Shown in pieces: positions 8,032 through 20,000 of a stretch of 64,000 bases of DNA. Under the pieces are notes generated by a model. It had not been told where the DNA came from. It searched no databases and worked only from the letters and a program-made list of their open reading frames with translations. Origin of the DNA: JASHVB01 sp035523995 (GTDB lineage Bacteria > Pseudomonadota > Alphaproteobacteria > Acetobacterales > Acetobacteraceae); assembly GCA_035523995.1 (NCBI GenBank), contig DATKPQ010000089.1, positions 44,377 through 108,376 on the forward strand. The letters run 5' to 3'. Both the position numbers and the translations under genes were made by a program. How positions within the stretch are numbered: the stretch's first letter is position 1; the number at the start of each line of letters is the position of its first letter.

Positions 8032-11000
8032 CTATTCTGCCGCCATTTCGAGATCGGGCACTGCTGATGCGGCGTTCCAAAGGGCGCGGCATGCCGTTTC
8101 GACCGCTTGCGCCAGACCCGTGGCATCGAGCAATGGCGATGCGGCGAGCCGGGGTCGCAGTTCGCCGCGCAGTTCCGCAAGCGCGTCGATGTTCGAAGCC
8201 GCCGATACGGCCCGCGCGACATAGGCATCCACGTCCTCGGTCACCCAGTCGTCGAGCCCTGCTGCGTGCAGGATCGATGCACCGAAACGTCCCACGGTCG
8301 GCCTCCCTGCCAGCGTAACAACCGGCACGCCCAGCCAGAGTGCCTCAATCGTCGTGGTGCCGGCATTGTGCGGGAATGGGTCCAGCGCGATGTCGATCGC
8401 GCCATAGGCGGCCCAGGTGCGCGGCTGTGGTGCGCTTGCCACCATCAGCAGCCGGTCGTTCGCGGTGCCGTACGCGGCAAATCGCGCTGCGAACAAATCT
8501 CGGAACGCCGCCTCGGCGAAGTTCCGACTATTCAGGACCAGCCGGCTGCCGGGCACCCCAGCGAGGATGCGCGACCATGCGGCCACCACATGTTCGTTCA
8601 GGCGCTCGGGACGGCCGAAATAGCCGAACGTGAGGGTGCCGGCGGCGGCGGCCGGCGCAGGCGCGACCGAGGGCATGTCAGCGGGCGGGCGATAGGCCAA
8701 AGGAATGCGTGGCAGCCGTATCAGGTGCTCGCTGAACAACGCGTCGGCTTCGGGCGGGGCCAGCACATCATCGGCAAGGAATGCATCCATCGCTGACATG
8801 CCCGACGTGTAGCCGTGGCCGAGAATATACTCGATCTGCACCGGCGCCGGCTTGCGCGCGAAGACCAAGAGGCGGTTTGCCGCCGTGTGGCCTGCAAGGT
8901 CGATCAGTACATCAATCCTGTCCGCGCGGATAATGGCTGCCATCGCGTCGTCACTGATGCCGGATGTCGGCCGCCACTGGTCGGCGAGCTGCCGGAAACG
9001 CGCCGTGGTATCATCCGCCACGGCGACTTCGGCGTAGCAGAAGACTTCCACCTGCCTGCGGTCGTGCGCCGCGAGCAGAGGTTCGGCGAACAGCGCCACG
9101 GCGTGGTGGCGGAAATCCGGCGATACGTAGCCCAGCCGCAAGCGCCGTCCGGGCATGCGGTCGGCCGGGATCGGCGGCACCGCCTGCGCCAGCTTCTGCG
9201 CATGTTGCGCGTCCCAGCTGCGGTACTCAGCGTAGATCGCCTCGGGCGTGAGATCGTCACGGTAGTTCAGCGCGAACAACAGATTGCCGTGGCCGGAGGC
9301 ATAGTCGGGGCGCAACGTTAGCGCCTGACGATAACATTTCTCGGTTTCGGCGTGGCGTCCCTGCATCTGCAACGCCACGGCCAGGTTGGAGAGACAGCGC
9401 GCCTTGTCGGGCAGCGCTGGCAGCGCGGCACGGTGATGACGCTCTCCCTCGACCGGCCTGCCGCTTTGCGACAGCAGGGCGCCGAGCGTCTCGTGTGCTT
9501 CAGGATCGTTCGGCGCCAAGGCCAGTGCCTGTCGCAAATGTGTTTCCGCGTCCGCAGCATTGTTCCGTGCCAGCAACGCGAGCGCCAGGCTGCGGCGCAG
9601 CCATGCCAGATGCGGCGCTTGCTCGACCGCGCGGATCAGCACGGATTCCGCCTCGGCGGCGCGGCCCAGGTCCATCAGCGTGTTGCCGAGATTGCCCATG
9701 GCTGTCACTAACCCCGGGTCAAGCGCCAACGCCCGCCGTAACGTTTGCTCCGCGGCGGCGGAGTCTCCCTGGGCGCGCTGCATCACGCCCAGATCGGAGA
9801 GAATGTCGGCCCGTACGGGTGCGCGTGCCAACAGTGCCGTCGCGGCGGCGGGGTCACCGGCCTCGTAGGCGCAGGCGCCAAGTACGTGCAGCGCATCGGC
9901 ATGGCTCGGGTCGCGGGTAAGCAAGCGGCGGGCAAAAGCCTGCGCGCCGACAAAGTCGCCGGAGGTATAGAGGCGGTGGAGGTACGGCACCGCACCTTCC
10001 CGCCACTCGTCCCACAGCGCGCGATAGGCCGCCTCCACCGATCGGGCGAGGCCAACCGCATCCAGTAGTGGCGATGCTGCCATGCGCGGTCGCAGCGCCA
10101 GGCGCAATTCAGCCAGGGATTCGAGGTTCGACGCCGCAGCCACTGCGCGGGCGACGTAGGAGTCCACGGTGTCGGTGACCCAGTCGTCCAGGTTGACTGC
10201 GTGCAGGATTGCGGCGCCGAAGCGTCCGACGGTTGGCCGCCCGGCCAGCGTGAGGACGGGAACGCCCTGCCAGAGCGCCTCGATCGTCGTGGTGCCGGCG
10301 TTGTGCGGGAACGGATCCAGCGCGATGTCGATCGCGCCGTAGGCCTCCCAGGTGCATGGCTGCGGTGTCGTGCAGATCATATGCACCCGGTCGGCGCCGA
10401 TGCCGTGGGCGGCGAAGCGCGCCGACCAGTCCTCTCGTCCAGCCGGTTCGGCGAACGGCGTACTGTTCAGGATCAGCCGCGAGCCGGGGATGGCATGCAG
10501 GGTGCGGCACCAGGTGGCGATCACGCCGTCGTTCAGGCGTACGGTGCGGCCGAAATAACCGAAGGTGATGCAGCCGGCGCTAGAGGCGGGGAGGGGGACG
10601 ACCGGCGGCATGCCTTCCGGCGGGCGGTAGGCTAGCGGGATACGGGGCAATCTCAGAAGTTGTTCGGAAAAGACGACTTCGGCGCCGGGGGGGGCGAGCA
10701 AGTCGTCGGCCAGGAAAGCGTCGATCGCGGAAAGGCCCGAGGTGCAACCGTGGCCGATCATGTAGGCCACCTGCACGGGGGCGGGCTTGCGCGCGAACAC
10801 CAGCAGGCGGTTGCCGGCGGTGTGGCCCGCGAGTTCTACCAAGACATCAATGCTGTCCTGGCGGATTTGCTCGGCCACCGCGGTGTCGCTGCGCCCGACC
10901 GTAGAGCGCCAATGGTCAGCCAGCGCACGGAAGCGTTGGGTGGTGGCGTCCTCGACCGGTACCTCGGCGTAGCAAAAGATTTCGACTTGGCTGCGGTCGT

Positions 11001-14000
11001 GCGCGGCGAGCAGGGGTTCGGCGAACAAGGCGACGGCGTGGGTGCGGAAATCGGGCGAGACATAACCGACCCGCAGGCGCCTTCCAGGCGTCTGGTCGAG
11101 CATTGCATAGGTTGGGGACGCCGGTGCAAGCGGGCGGCCGTGGCGGGCGTCCCATTCCCGGTACTCGGCGTAGATGGCTTCCGGCGACAGATCGTCGCGG
11201 TAGTTCAGGCAGAACAGGATATTACTGTGCGGCAGAGCGAAGTCCGGGCGCAGGCGGAGCGCCTCGCGCAGAGCGGTTTCAGCTTCCCGCAGGCGGCTCT
11301 GGCGCATCAGCGCCCCGCCCAGATTGTTGTGTGCGTTGGCGTTGTTGGGATCGTGCCGGATGGCGGTGCGGGCTGCTTGCTCCGCCTCCTGCGCCCGGCC
11401 GTTCAACGAGAGCACCCAGGCGAGGTTGGACCAGCCGTCGGCGAAGTCCGGCGCGAGTTTCAGGGCGGCCTGATAGCAGGCGATGCTTTCGTCGTAGCGG
11501 CCTGCATCGCGCAGGATGTTGCCGAGGTTGTTGTGGGTCTCCGGGCGGTGCGGTGCCAGCGCAAGGGCGGCGCGGGCGGCTTGTTCCGCTGCATCCAGTT
11601 TCCCGAGACAGCGCAGGACGGCGGCGTGATTGGCGTATTGCTCCGGGTCATCCGGGGCGGTGGCGATGGCGATGCGGAGGTAGCGATCGGCATCGTCATA
11701 GCGGGACTCGCGATGCGCGATCAGGGCGGCGACGTGCGCGGCGGTGGCGGCGTTGGGGTTGGCCGCGAGCATCTCTTCCGCGAGCTTCCTGGCGGCGACG
11801 AGGTCACCGGAGGCGTAGGCCCGCCGGAGGTGGGCATCCAGCGCGGTGATGCTGGAGGTTTCGGTTGGTTCCGACGCCGAGGGTTCGATTTCTTGGTTAT
11901 CGCCAGGATTGACCTGGGCATCAGCGCAGGGCTGATCGGGAGGTCGTGAAGCCTCTCGTCCCGCCAGCGACTCCGGAGAAGCCGGCATGTCGACATCAGT
12001 CGGCGCATCCGCAGCCTGCGGGGCGGATGATTGGGTCGAGCCCAGCCAAGGCGGGATATCGAGGGGTGCGCCGACGCACCACTCCTTCCACAATTCGCGC
12101 ACGACTTGCTCTACGCACCGTGCCAAGCCGTCTGCATCGAGCAATGGCGATGCCTGCAGCCGCGTCCGCATGCCGGCACGCAGCGCCGCCAGCTCCTCGA
12201 GATTGGTTGCGGCAGTCAGGGCCCGAGCGACATAACCGTCCGGCGTGTCCGTCACCCAATCGTCCAACCCCACCGCATGGAGGATTGCGGCGCCGAAGCG
12301 TCCGACCGTTGGCCGCCCGGTGAGCGTGACAACCGGTACTCCTTGCCATAACGCCTCGATCGTGGTGGTGCCGGCGTTGTGGGGGAAAGGGTCGAACGCA
12401 ATGTCGATCCGGTTATAGGCCGCCCATGTGGTTGGCTGCGGCGCCGTGTAGATCAGGTCCAACCGGTCCGCCTCGATCTCGTGCGCGGCGAAGCGTTGCA
12501 CGAACAATTCCCTGAATGTACGTTCCTGGAAGGACCGGTTGTTCAGCACCAACCGCGACCCTGGAATTGCATGCAAAATTCGGGACCACGTGGCGATCAC
12601 GCCAGGATTCAGCCGTTCCGGACGGCCGAAGTAGCCGAATGTAACGGCGCCGTTGGCGATAGCGGGCAGAGGCGCCACAGGCGGCATCTCAGCGGGCGGC
12701 TGATAGACGAATGGCAGGCGCGGCAGGCGGATAACGCGTTCGGAAAACAGGGGGGCGGGGCCGGGAGGCGCCAGGAAGTCGTCGGCCAGGAAAGCGTTCA
12801 TCGCGGACAGGCCTGAGCTGTAGCCGTGCCCGAGCAAGTAGGCGATCTGCACCGGTGCCGGGCGGCGCGCGAAAACCAGCAGGCGATTGCCAGCGGTGTG
12901 GCCTGCCATATCCACCAGCACATCGATCTGATCGGCGCGGATTTGTGCGGCCAACTCGTCGTCCGACATGCCGACGGTGGAACGCCACGTGTCAGCCAGG
13001 CCGCGGAACCGCGTCGTGACCGCATCTTCGACCGGCACTTCGGCGTAGCAGAATACTTCGACCCGTGTTCGATCGAGCGCAGCCAGCAGCGGTTCGGCGA
13101 AAAGCGCCGCAGCGTGTTGGCGGAAATCGGCGGAGACGAAGCCAACCCGCAGGCGCCGTTCCAGCGTGCGGTCGAGTTCGAACGGGATGTCCTGCGTCAG
13201 AGCCCGCGCATGGCGTTCGTCCCATGCCCGGTATTCAGCGAAGATTTGCTCTGCCGAAAGGTCGTGGCGGTAGTTCAGCGCGAACAGCAGATTGCCATGG
13301 CCCGAGGCATAGTCTGGCCGTAGTTCCAGCGCGCGTCGGTAGCAGGCGTCCGTCTCGGCATGGCGCCCCTGCATCTGCAAGGCGACGGCGAGATTGGTGA
13401 TCCAGCGATGCTCGTTCGGAGCGAGCGAGATGGCATCGCGGGTGGCGGCTTCGGCGGTCATCGGTGCGCCGGCGCGCAAATAGACGGCGCCCAGGTTGCC
13501 GTGCGCCGGTGCATGCGTGGCATCGATCGCGATGGCCGCCTGCAGCGCCTGCTTCGCCTCGTCGTAGCGTTCGAGGCCCAGTAGCGCGACGCCGAGGTTG
13601 GTTTGCGGTTCCACCCATTGCGGCGCAAGCTGCGCGGCCGCGGCAAAAGTTTCGACGGCGACTACAAGCTTGCCACGGCGCTGTTGCATCGTGGCGAGCG
13701 CATTGCACGCCTGAGCGTAGTCGGGGCGTGCGGCGAGCGCGTCAGCGTATGCTGCCTCAGCTTCCTCAAGCCGGCCAGCATCCGCCAGCAGGTTGCCGAG
13801 ATTGTATGGCGCCGCGGCAAAGCCCGGATCGAGTGCGATGGCGCGGCGATAGGCCGTCTCGGCCTCGGCGTTTTTGTGCAGCGCACGCAGCAGGGCGCCC
13901 AGGTTCGAATGGTCGGCGGCGTCCCGCACCACCGGCCACAATCTCCGCAACGCCTCCGCCGGCGTCGTCTCTCCTCGTTGCCAGGCGGCGAGTCCCGCCA

Positions 14001-14055
14001 TGGCTTCGGCCCGGGCCACGCCTTTTGCGTTGGTTGTCGTGGTCCGGGCTGTCAT
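8032..14055 (-). CDS. Giant three-module TPR plus O-GlcNAc-transferase-like (GT41) glycosyltransferase
   Basis: 2007 residues, with GGAGG 5 bases before the ATG. It contains three consecutive copies of TPR repeats plus a GT41 (OGT/SPINDLY) catalytic domain: module 1 about 1-660 (six TPRs then catalytic), an Asp/Glu/Pro/Ser-rich linker about 660-730, module 2 about 735-1350 (six TPRs), module 3 about 1355-2007 (seven TPRs). Each module keeps RLR[VL]G[FY]VS.DFR.H with the OGT active-site-region His (near 310, 1000 and 1650), RPAPVQI-type and GHG.[ST]SG segments, and DPFPHNAGTTTIEALW (near 557, 1252 and 1895). OGT enzymes move a sugar from a nucleotide onto Ser/Thr of cytoplasmic proteins. The gene lies 17 bases after the giant Ser/Thr/Asn-rich repeat protein, its likely substrate. 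In all three modules Arg stands where human OGT has Lys842 (by-eye alignment), so a donor other than UDP-GlcNAc is possible. Confidence 0.88.
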   Translation of the reverse strand: MTARTTTTNAKGVARAEAMAGLAAWQRGETTPAEALRRLWPVVRDAADHSNLGALLRALHKNAEAETAYRRAIALDPGFAAAPYNLGNLLADAGRLEEAEAAYADALAARPDYAQACNALATMQQRRGKLVVAVETFAAAAQLAPQWVEPQTNLGVALLGLERYDEAKQALQAAIAIDATHAPAHGNLGAVYLRAGAPMTAEAATRDAISLAPNEHRWITNLAVALQMQGRHAETDACYRRALELRPDYASGHGNLLFALNYRHDLSAEQIFAEYRAWDERHARALTQDIPFELDRTLERRLRVGFVSADFRQHAAALFAEPLLAALDRTRVEVFCYAEVPVEDAVTTRFRGLADTWRSTVGMSDDELAAQIRADQIDVLVDMAGHTAGNRLLVFARRPAPVQIAYLLGHGYSSGLSAMNAFLADDFLAPPGPAPLFSERVIRLPRLPFVYQPPAEMPPVAPLPAIANGAVTFGYFGRPERLNPGVIATWSRILHAIPGSRLVLNNRSFQERTFRELFVQRFAAHEIEADRLDLIYTAPQPTTWAAYNRIDIAFDPFPHNAGTTTIEALWQGVPVVTLTGRPTVGRFGAAILHAVGLDDWVTDTPDGYVARALTAATNLEELAALRAGMRTRLQASPLLDADGLARCVEQVVRELWKEWCVGAPLDIPPWLGSTQSSAPQAADAPTDVDMPASPESLAGREASRPPDQPCADAQVNPGDNQEIEPSASEPTETSSITALDAHLRRAYASGDLVAARKLAEEMLAANPNAATAAHVAALIAHRESRYDDADRYLRIAIATAPDDPEQYANHAAVLRCLGKLDAAEQAARAALALAPHRPETHNNLGNILRDAGRYDESIACYQAALKLAPDFADGWSNLAWVLSLNGRAQEAEQAARTAIRHDPNNANAHNNLGGALMRQSRLREAETALREALRLRPDFALPHSNILFCLNYRDDLSPEAIYAEYREWDARHGRPLAPASPTYAMLDQTPGRRLRVGYVSPDFRTHAVALFAEPLLAAHDRSQVEIFCYAEVPVEDATTQRFRALADHWRSTVGRSDTAVAEQIRQDSIDVLVELAGHTAGNRLLVFARKPAPVQVAYMIGHGCTSGLSAIDAFLADDLLAPPGAEVVFSEQLLRLPRIPLAYRPPEGMPPVVPLPASSAGCITFGYFGRTVRLNDGVIATWCRTLHAIPGSRLILNSTPFAEPAGREDWSARFAAHGIGADRVHMICTTPQPCTWEAYGAIDIALDPFPHNAGTTTIEALWQGVPVLTLAGRPTVGRFGAAILHAVNLDDWVTDTVDSYVARAVAAASNLESLAELRLALRPRMAASPLLDAVGLARSVEAAYRALWDEWREGAVPYLHRLYTSGDFVGAQAFARRLLTRDPSHADALHVLGACAYEAGDPAAATALLARAPVRADILSDLGVMQRAQGDSAAAEQTLRRALALDPGLVTAMGNLGNTLMDLGRAAEAESVLIRAVEQAPHLAWLRRSLALALLARNNAADAETHLRQALALAPNDPEAHETLGALLSQSGRPVEGERHHRAALPALPDKARCLSNLAVALQMQGRHAETEKCYRQALTLRPDYASGHGNLLFALNYRDDLTPEAIYAEYRSWDAQHAQKLAQAVPPIPADRMPGRRLRLGYVSPDFRHHAVALFAEPLLAAHDRRQVEVFCYAEVAVADDTTARFRQLADQWRPTSGISDDAMAAIIRADRIDVLIDLAGHTAANRLLVFARKPAPVQIEYILGHGYTSGMSAMDAFLADDVLAPPEADALFSEHLIRLPRIPLAYRPPADMPSVAPAPAAAAGTLTFGYFGRPERLNEHVVAAWSRILAGVPGSRLVLNSRNFAEAAFRDLFAARFAAYGTANDRLLMVASAPQPRTWAAYGAIDIALDPFPHNAGTTTIEALWLGVPVVTLAGRPTVGRFGASILHAAGLDDWVTEDVDAYVARAVSAASNIDALAELRGELRPRLAASPLLDATGLAQAVETACRALWNAASAVPDLEMAAE

Positions 14056-14072
14056 GTGCCTCCGATCGTCGG

Positions 14073-17000
14073 CTAGACCTGCGTGAAGCTGTTGGCGTTG
14101 AACGTCCAGGCCGTGGAGCCATTGGTGGTGATCACGCCGATCAGCGTGCCGCCGCCCGAGAACGAGCCGTTGGCGCTATAGTACAGGCCACCGGTATCCT
14201 GTTCGAAAACGAAGCCGCCGTTTCCGCCATTGCTCAGCGTGGTCGCCAGCCGGGCCGTGGCGTTCGCCACGGACGTGAGGTCGTTGGCCGTCAGCGCCGC
14301 GCCACCCAGGTTGTAGGTGTCGTTGGTCAGTGTCTCACTGCCGGTGGTGTCGAGAGCGATCTTGTCGCCCTTGGCGGTGTTGAAGTTTTCCACCGTCGTG
14401 TAGTTGTTGGCGCTGTCCTGGTCGAACACATAAGTGTCACCCACCGTGTTGCCGGTGATGAAGTTCATTCCCGCCCCGCCGATCACCATGCTGGCCATCG
14501 AGCCGGTCAGCACCACGGTATCCGCACCGGTGCCGCCGAACACCGTACCGGTGCTGGCGACCGAGACCTTGTTGGTGCCGTTTGCCAGCGTCAGCGTGTC
14601 GGCGGCCGCACCCAGGCTGACCGATCCATTGGTCACGAGCGTGCCCAGCGTCACGGTATCTGTCCCGGTGCCGCCGATGAGTGTGTTGACGTTGTTCACC
14701 GTGCCGGCGTCACCGCCGTTTGCCAGCGTCAACTTGTTCTCGCCGCCGCCCAGATCGACCTTCATCGAGTCGGTCAGAGAACTGCCCAGCGTAATGGTGT
14801 CGTTGCCCGACCCGGCCAGGATCGTGTCGACATTCGCCACCGTCGCGCTGTTCGTGAAGTTGCCGAACGTGACCGTATCGGCTGCGGTGCCAAGGCTGAC
14901 ACTGGCATTGGCCTCGGCAGTGCCGTAGGTGATCGTGTCAACGCCGGTGCCGCCGATAAGCGTGCCGACATTGTTCACGGTGCCGGTGCTGGTGGCATTG
15001 CTCAGTGTCAGCGTGTTGGTCCCGGCACCGAGATCGATCGACATGCCGGTTGTCAGCGCGCCACCCAGCGTGATGGCGTCGTTGCCGGCGCCACCGACCA
15101 AGGTTTGCACGTTGGTGACTGTCGCGTTATTGTTCGACTTGTTCAGCGTTAGCGTGTTGGATCCGCCGCCCAGGTCGATATCGGCGCCCGTCACCCCTGC
15201 GCCCAGGGTCATGGTGTCGTTGCCGGACCCGCCAAGCAATGTGGCGAAATTCGCCACCGTCGCCGAGTTCGTGCCGTTCGCCAGTGTCAGCGTATCCTGA
15301 CCTGTCCCCAGACTGACGCTGCCGTTCACCACGGCCGTGCCAAGCGTGATCGCATCATTGCCGGTGCCGCCGATCAGCGTGTTGATATTATTGACGGTGC
15401 CGGTGTTCGCACCGTTCGCCAGAGTCAGCACGTTCTGCCCGCCGCCCAGATCGACCGAATTCGATGTTGTGAGCAAGCTGCCGAGCGTGATCGTGTCGTT
15501 ACCGGTGCCACCGACGATCGACGATACGTTGCCGATGGTCGCCGTGTTGGCGAAGTTGCCGAGGGTCAGCGTATCGTTGCCAGCGCCCAGGCTGATGCTG
15601 GCCTTGCTCGCCGCCGTGCCGAGCGTGATCGTGTCGTTCCCGGTGCCGCCAATCAAAGTGCCGATGTTTCTCACCGTACCGGTATTGGTGGCGTTGTTCA
15701 GCGTCAGCGTGTTCGCACCGCCGCCCAGATCGACCGACATGCTGTTGCTCAGCGCGCTGCCCAAGGTAATGGTGTCGGCACCGGAGCCGCCGGTGACAGT
15801 CTCCACGTTCGAGACAGTGGCAGCGTTGGTGTAGTTGCCCAGCGTCAGCACGTCCGACCCTGCGCCAAGGTCAATGCTGACATTGGCGGCGGCCGCACCC
15901 AGCGTGATGGTATCCGCCCCGCTGCCGCCGACGATGGTCTTGACGTTGGAGACCGTCGCCGAGTTGGTGAAGTTGCCGAACGTGACGGTGTCGTTGCCGG
16001 ATCCCAAGTTGACGCTGCCATTGCTCATTGCGGTGGACAATGTGACGGTGTCCGCCCCGGTGCCGCCGGTCAGCGTGTTGACGTTGCCCACCGTGCCGGT
16101 GTTGGTGAAATTGCCCAACGTCAGCAGATTCTTGCCGCCGCCAAGATCCACCTGCATGTTGGTGGTCAGCGCCGACCCCAGCGTGACGCTGTCGTTGCCG
16201 CTGCCGCCGGCAATCGTTTCGGTGTTGGCGACCGTCAGGCTGTTGGCGAAGTTGCCGAGCACGACTGTGCTCGCCCCGCCTTTCAGGTCGATGCTGTCGT
16301 TGGTGACGGCAGCGCCGAGCGTCACGGTGTCGCCACCGCCGCCACCGACGATCGAAGAGACGGCGGACGCGGTCAGCGTATTGCCGCCTGCCGCCAGGGT
16401 CAGCCGGTCCGCCGACGTGCCCAGGCTGACGCTGGCGTTGGTCACCTGCGTGCCCAGCGTGATCAGGTCCACGCCGGTGCTGCCGATCAGTGTATTGACA
16501 TTGCTGACGGTGCCGGTGTTAGCGCCGTTGGCCAGTGTGAGCTTGTTCGATCCGCCGCCCAGGTCGACCGACATGTTGGTCGCCAGTAGCGAGCCCAAAG
16601 TGATGGTGTCGTTGCCGCTACCGCCGGCCAGGGTTTGCACATTGGACACGGTTGCCGAGTTGGTGCCGTTTGCCAGCGTCAGCGAATCGCCGCCGCCGCC
16701 GAGGTTGACGCTGCCATTGGTCATCGCGTTACCGAGGGTGACCGTATCGGCGCCCGTGCCGCCAACCAGCGTGTTGATGTTGTTGACGGTACCGGTATTG
16801 GCGAAGTTGCCCAGCGCCAGCTTGTTCTCGCCGCCGCCGAGGTCGATCGAGGTACTGTCGGTCAGCGCCGTGGTCAGCGACACCGTGTCGTTACCCGAAC
16901 CGCCGGTGATGGTATCGACGTTCCCCACCGTCGCCGTGTTGGTGAAGTTGCCGAAGGTCAGCGTGTCATTGCCGGAACCGAGATTGATGCTGGCATTGCC

Positions 17001-20000
17001 GGCAGCGGTGCCGAGTGTGATGGTATCGTTTCCGGTGCCGCCAAGCAGCGTGCCGACATTCTTCACCGTGCCGGTGTTGCTAGCGTTTGCCAGCGTCAGC
17101 GTGTTGGCGCCGGCGCCGAGATCGACCGACGTGCTGTCATTGAGTGCGCTGCCGAGCGTAATGTTGTCGGCACCCGAACCGCCAACGATGCTCGAGGCAT
17201 TCGAAACTGTCGCGGTGTTCGTGTAGTTGCCGAGCGTCAGCACGTCCGAACCGGTGCCGAGCGAGATGCTGGCATTCGACACCGCGGCACCCATGGTGAT
17301 GGTATCGCTGCCGGTGCCGCCGATCACTGTCTTGATGTTGGCGATCGTGGCCGAGTTGGCAGCATTTGCCAATGTGAGAACGTCGTTCCCGGAGCCGAGG
17401 TTGACGCTGCCGTTCACCAGCGCCGTACCTAACGAGACCTGGTCCGCGCCGGTTCCGCCGATCAGCGTATCCACATTGTTGACGGTGCCGGTGTTGGAGA
17501 AGTTGCCAAGGGTCAGCTTGCTCTTGCCGCCGCCGAGATCGACGCTCATCGAGTTGGTCAGCGCGCTGCCCAGTGTCACCGCGTCTGCGCCGGCGCCGCC
17601 GGTGATCGACTCCGTGTTTGCCACCGTGACGGTGCTGCTGAAATTGCCCAGCACCACTTCGCTGGCGCCGCCTTGCAGGTCGATCCGCGAATTGTTGGCC
17701 GCGGCACCCAGGGTGATGATGTCGCCGCCGCCCCCGCCAATGACCGACTCGACGTTGGTGACAGTCAGCGTGTTGCCGCCGGCCGCCAGGGTCAGCGAAT
17801 CCGCGCCCGCGCCGAACTGCACGCTGCCGTTGGTCACCTGCGTGCCGAGCGTGACATTGTCGACGCCCACGCCGCCGATCAGCGTGTTGACGTTGCTGAC
17901 CGTGCCGGTGCCGCCGGTCGTTGCCAGGGTCAGTTCATTGAGCCCGGCGCCGAGATCGACCGACATGTTGGTGGTTAACGTGCTGCCCAGCGTGATCGTG
18001 TCGTTGGCCGACCCACCCTGGATGGACTCTACATTGGCGACGGTCGCTGTATTCGTGAAGTTGCCGAAGGTCAGCGAGTCCGCACCGGATCCCAGCGAAA
18101 TGCTGGCATTGCTGGCGACGGTGCCGAGCGTGATCGTATCGGCCCCGGTGCCGCCGATCAGCGTGTTCACGTTGCTGACCGTGCCGGTGCTGGCAAAGTT
18201 GCCCAGCGTCAGCTTGTTGGCGCCAGCCCCCAGATCCACCTGGTCGCTGTTGGTCAGCGCGCTACCCAGCGTGAGCGCATCGGCGCCGGACCCACCCGTG
18301 ATGGTTTCGACGTTCGCCACCGTGGCTGCATTGGCCAGGTTGCTGAAGGTCAGCGAGTTGGAACCAGATCCCAGGTCGATGCTGGCGTTGCTGGCTGCGC
18401 TGCCAAGCGTCACGGCATCGTCGCCGGTGCCGCCGATCAGCGTGCCGACGTTCTCAACTGTCCCGGTATTGGCCGCATTGTCCAGGATCAGCGTGTTCTT
18501 GCCACTGCCCAGATCGACCTGCATGGTGTCGCTGAGCGCGCTGTCGAGCGTGATGCTGTCGTTGCCGCTGCCGCTGGTGATGGTTTCGACATTCGCGACC
18601 GTCACAGTATCGGCGAAGCTGCCAAGCGCGAGCGAATCCGAGCCGCCGCCAAGATCGATGCTGGCGTTGGTGGCCTGCGCCCCCAGCGTGACCGTGTCAT
18701 TGCCCGAGCCGCCTACGATGGTCTGAACAGCGGCAGCGGTCAGGATATTGCCACCGTCCGCCAGGGTGAGCGTGTCGGCGCCGGTCCCGAGGCTGACGCT
18801 GGCGTTGGTAACCTGCGTCCCCAGGGTGATCGCATCGGTGCCGCTGGCGCCGATCAGCGTGTTGACATTGCCAACCGTGCCGGTGTTGGTGACGTTGGCC
18901 AGCGTAAGCTTGTTCAGGCCAGCGCCCAGGTCCACCTGCATGCTGGCGGTCAGCGCGGTGCCTAATGTGATGGTGTCGTTGCCAACGCCGCCAGTGATGG
19001 TCTGGGTATTCGACACCGTCGCGGTGTTGGAGAAGTTGCCGAACGTCAGCGTATCGCCGCCGCTGCCAAGGTCGATACTGGCATTGCTCGCCGCGGTGCT
19101 GAAGGTCACCGCGTCCGCGCCGCTGCCGCCGATCAAGGTCTTGACGTTGGCTTCGGTCAGGCTGTTGCCGCCAGCCGCCAGGGTCAGCGTATCGGCACCG
19201 GTGCCCAGGTTGACGCTGCCGTCGGTGACCGCCGTGCCCAACGTGATGTTATCGACACCGGTGCCACCGATCAGCGTACCGACGTTGCTGACCGTGCCGG
19301 TGTTGGCCGCGTTGGCGAGCGTCAGCCCGTTGCTGCCACCGCCAAGGTCCACCGACATGCTGTTGGTCAGCGCGGTTCCCAACGTGATTGTGTCATTGCC
19401 TGTGCCGCCGACGATCGTCTTGGTATTCGATACCGTCGCGGCATTCGCGAAGGCGCCGAAGGTCAGGATATCGGCGCCACTGCCCAGGTTGATGCTGGCA
19501 TTGCTCGCCTGCGTGCCCAGCGTGACGGTGTCGGTGCCCGACCCGCCGATCAGCGTGTCGATGTTGCTGACCGTGCCGGTGTTGGTGCCACCGGCCAGCG
19601 TCAGCGTATTGTTGCCGGCGCCAAGGTCCACTGACATGCTGGTGGTCAGTGCGGTGCCCAGCGTGATGGCGTCGTTGCCACTGCCGCCGGCGATGGTCTC
19701 GGTATTCGACACCGTCGCCGAGTTGGCAAAGTTGCCGAGGTTCAGCGTGTCGTTGCCGCTGCCCAGGTCGATGCTGGCGTTACTTGCAGCGGTGCCCAGA
19801 TTAATGGTGTCGGCGGCGCTACCGCCGATCAGTGTGTTCACGTTGCTGACGGTGCCGGTGTTGGCAACGTTTGCCAGAGTCAGCGTATTGGCGCCACCGC
19901 CCAGGTCCACGGCGTTGCTGTCGGTCAGCGCGCTGGCCAAGGTAACGTTATCGCTGCCCGTGCCACCAGTGATGGTGGCCGTGTTCGCCACCGTGACCGT

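Noticed and set aside
8032..14055. Three separate glycosyltransferase genes
   Set aside because: There is no stop between modules, and the linkers (for example the acidic Pro/Ser-rich one near residues 660-730) are continuous in frame without internal ribosome-binding sites that I can see.
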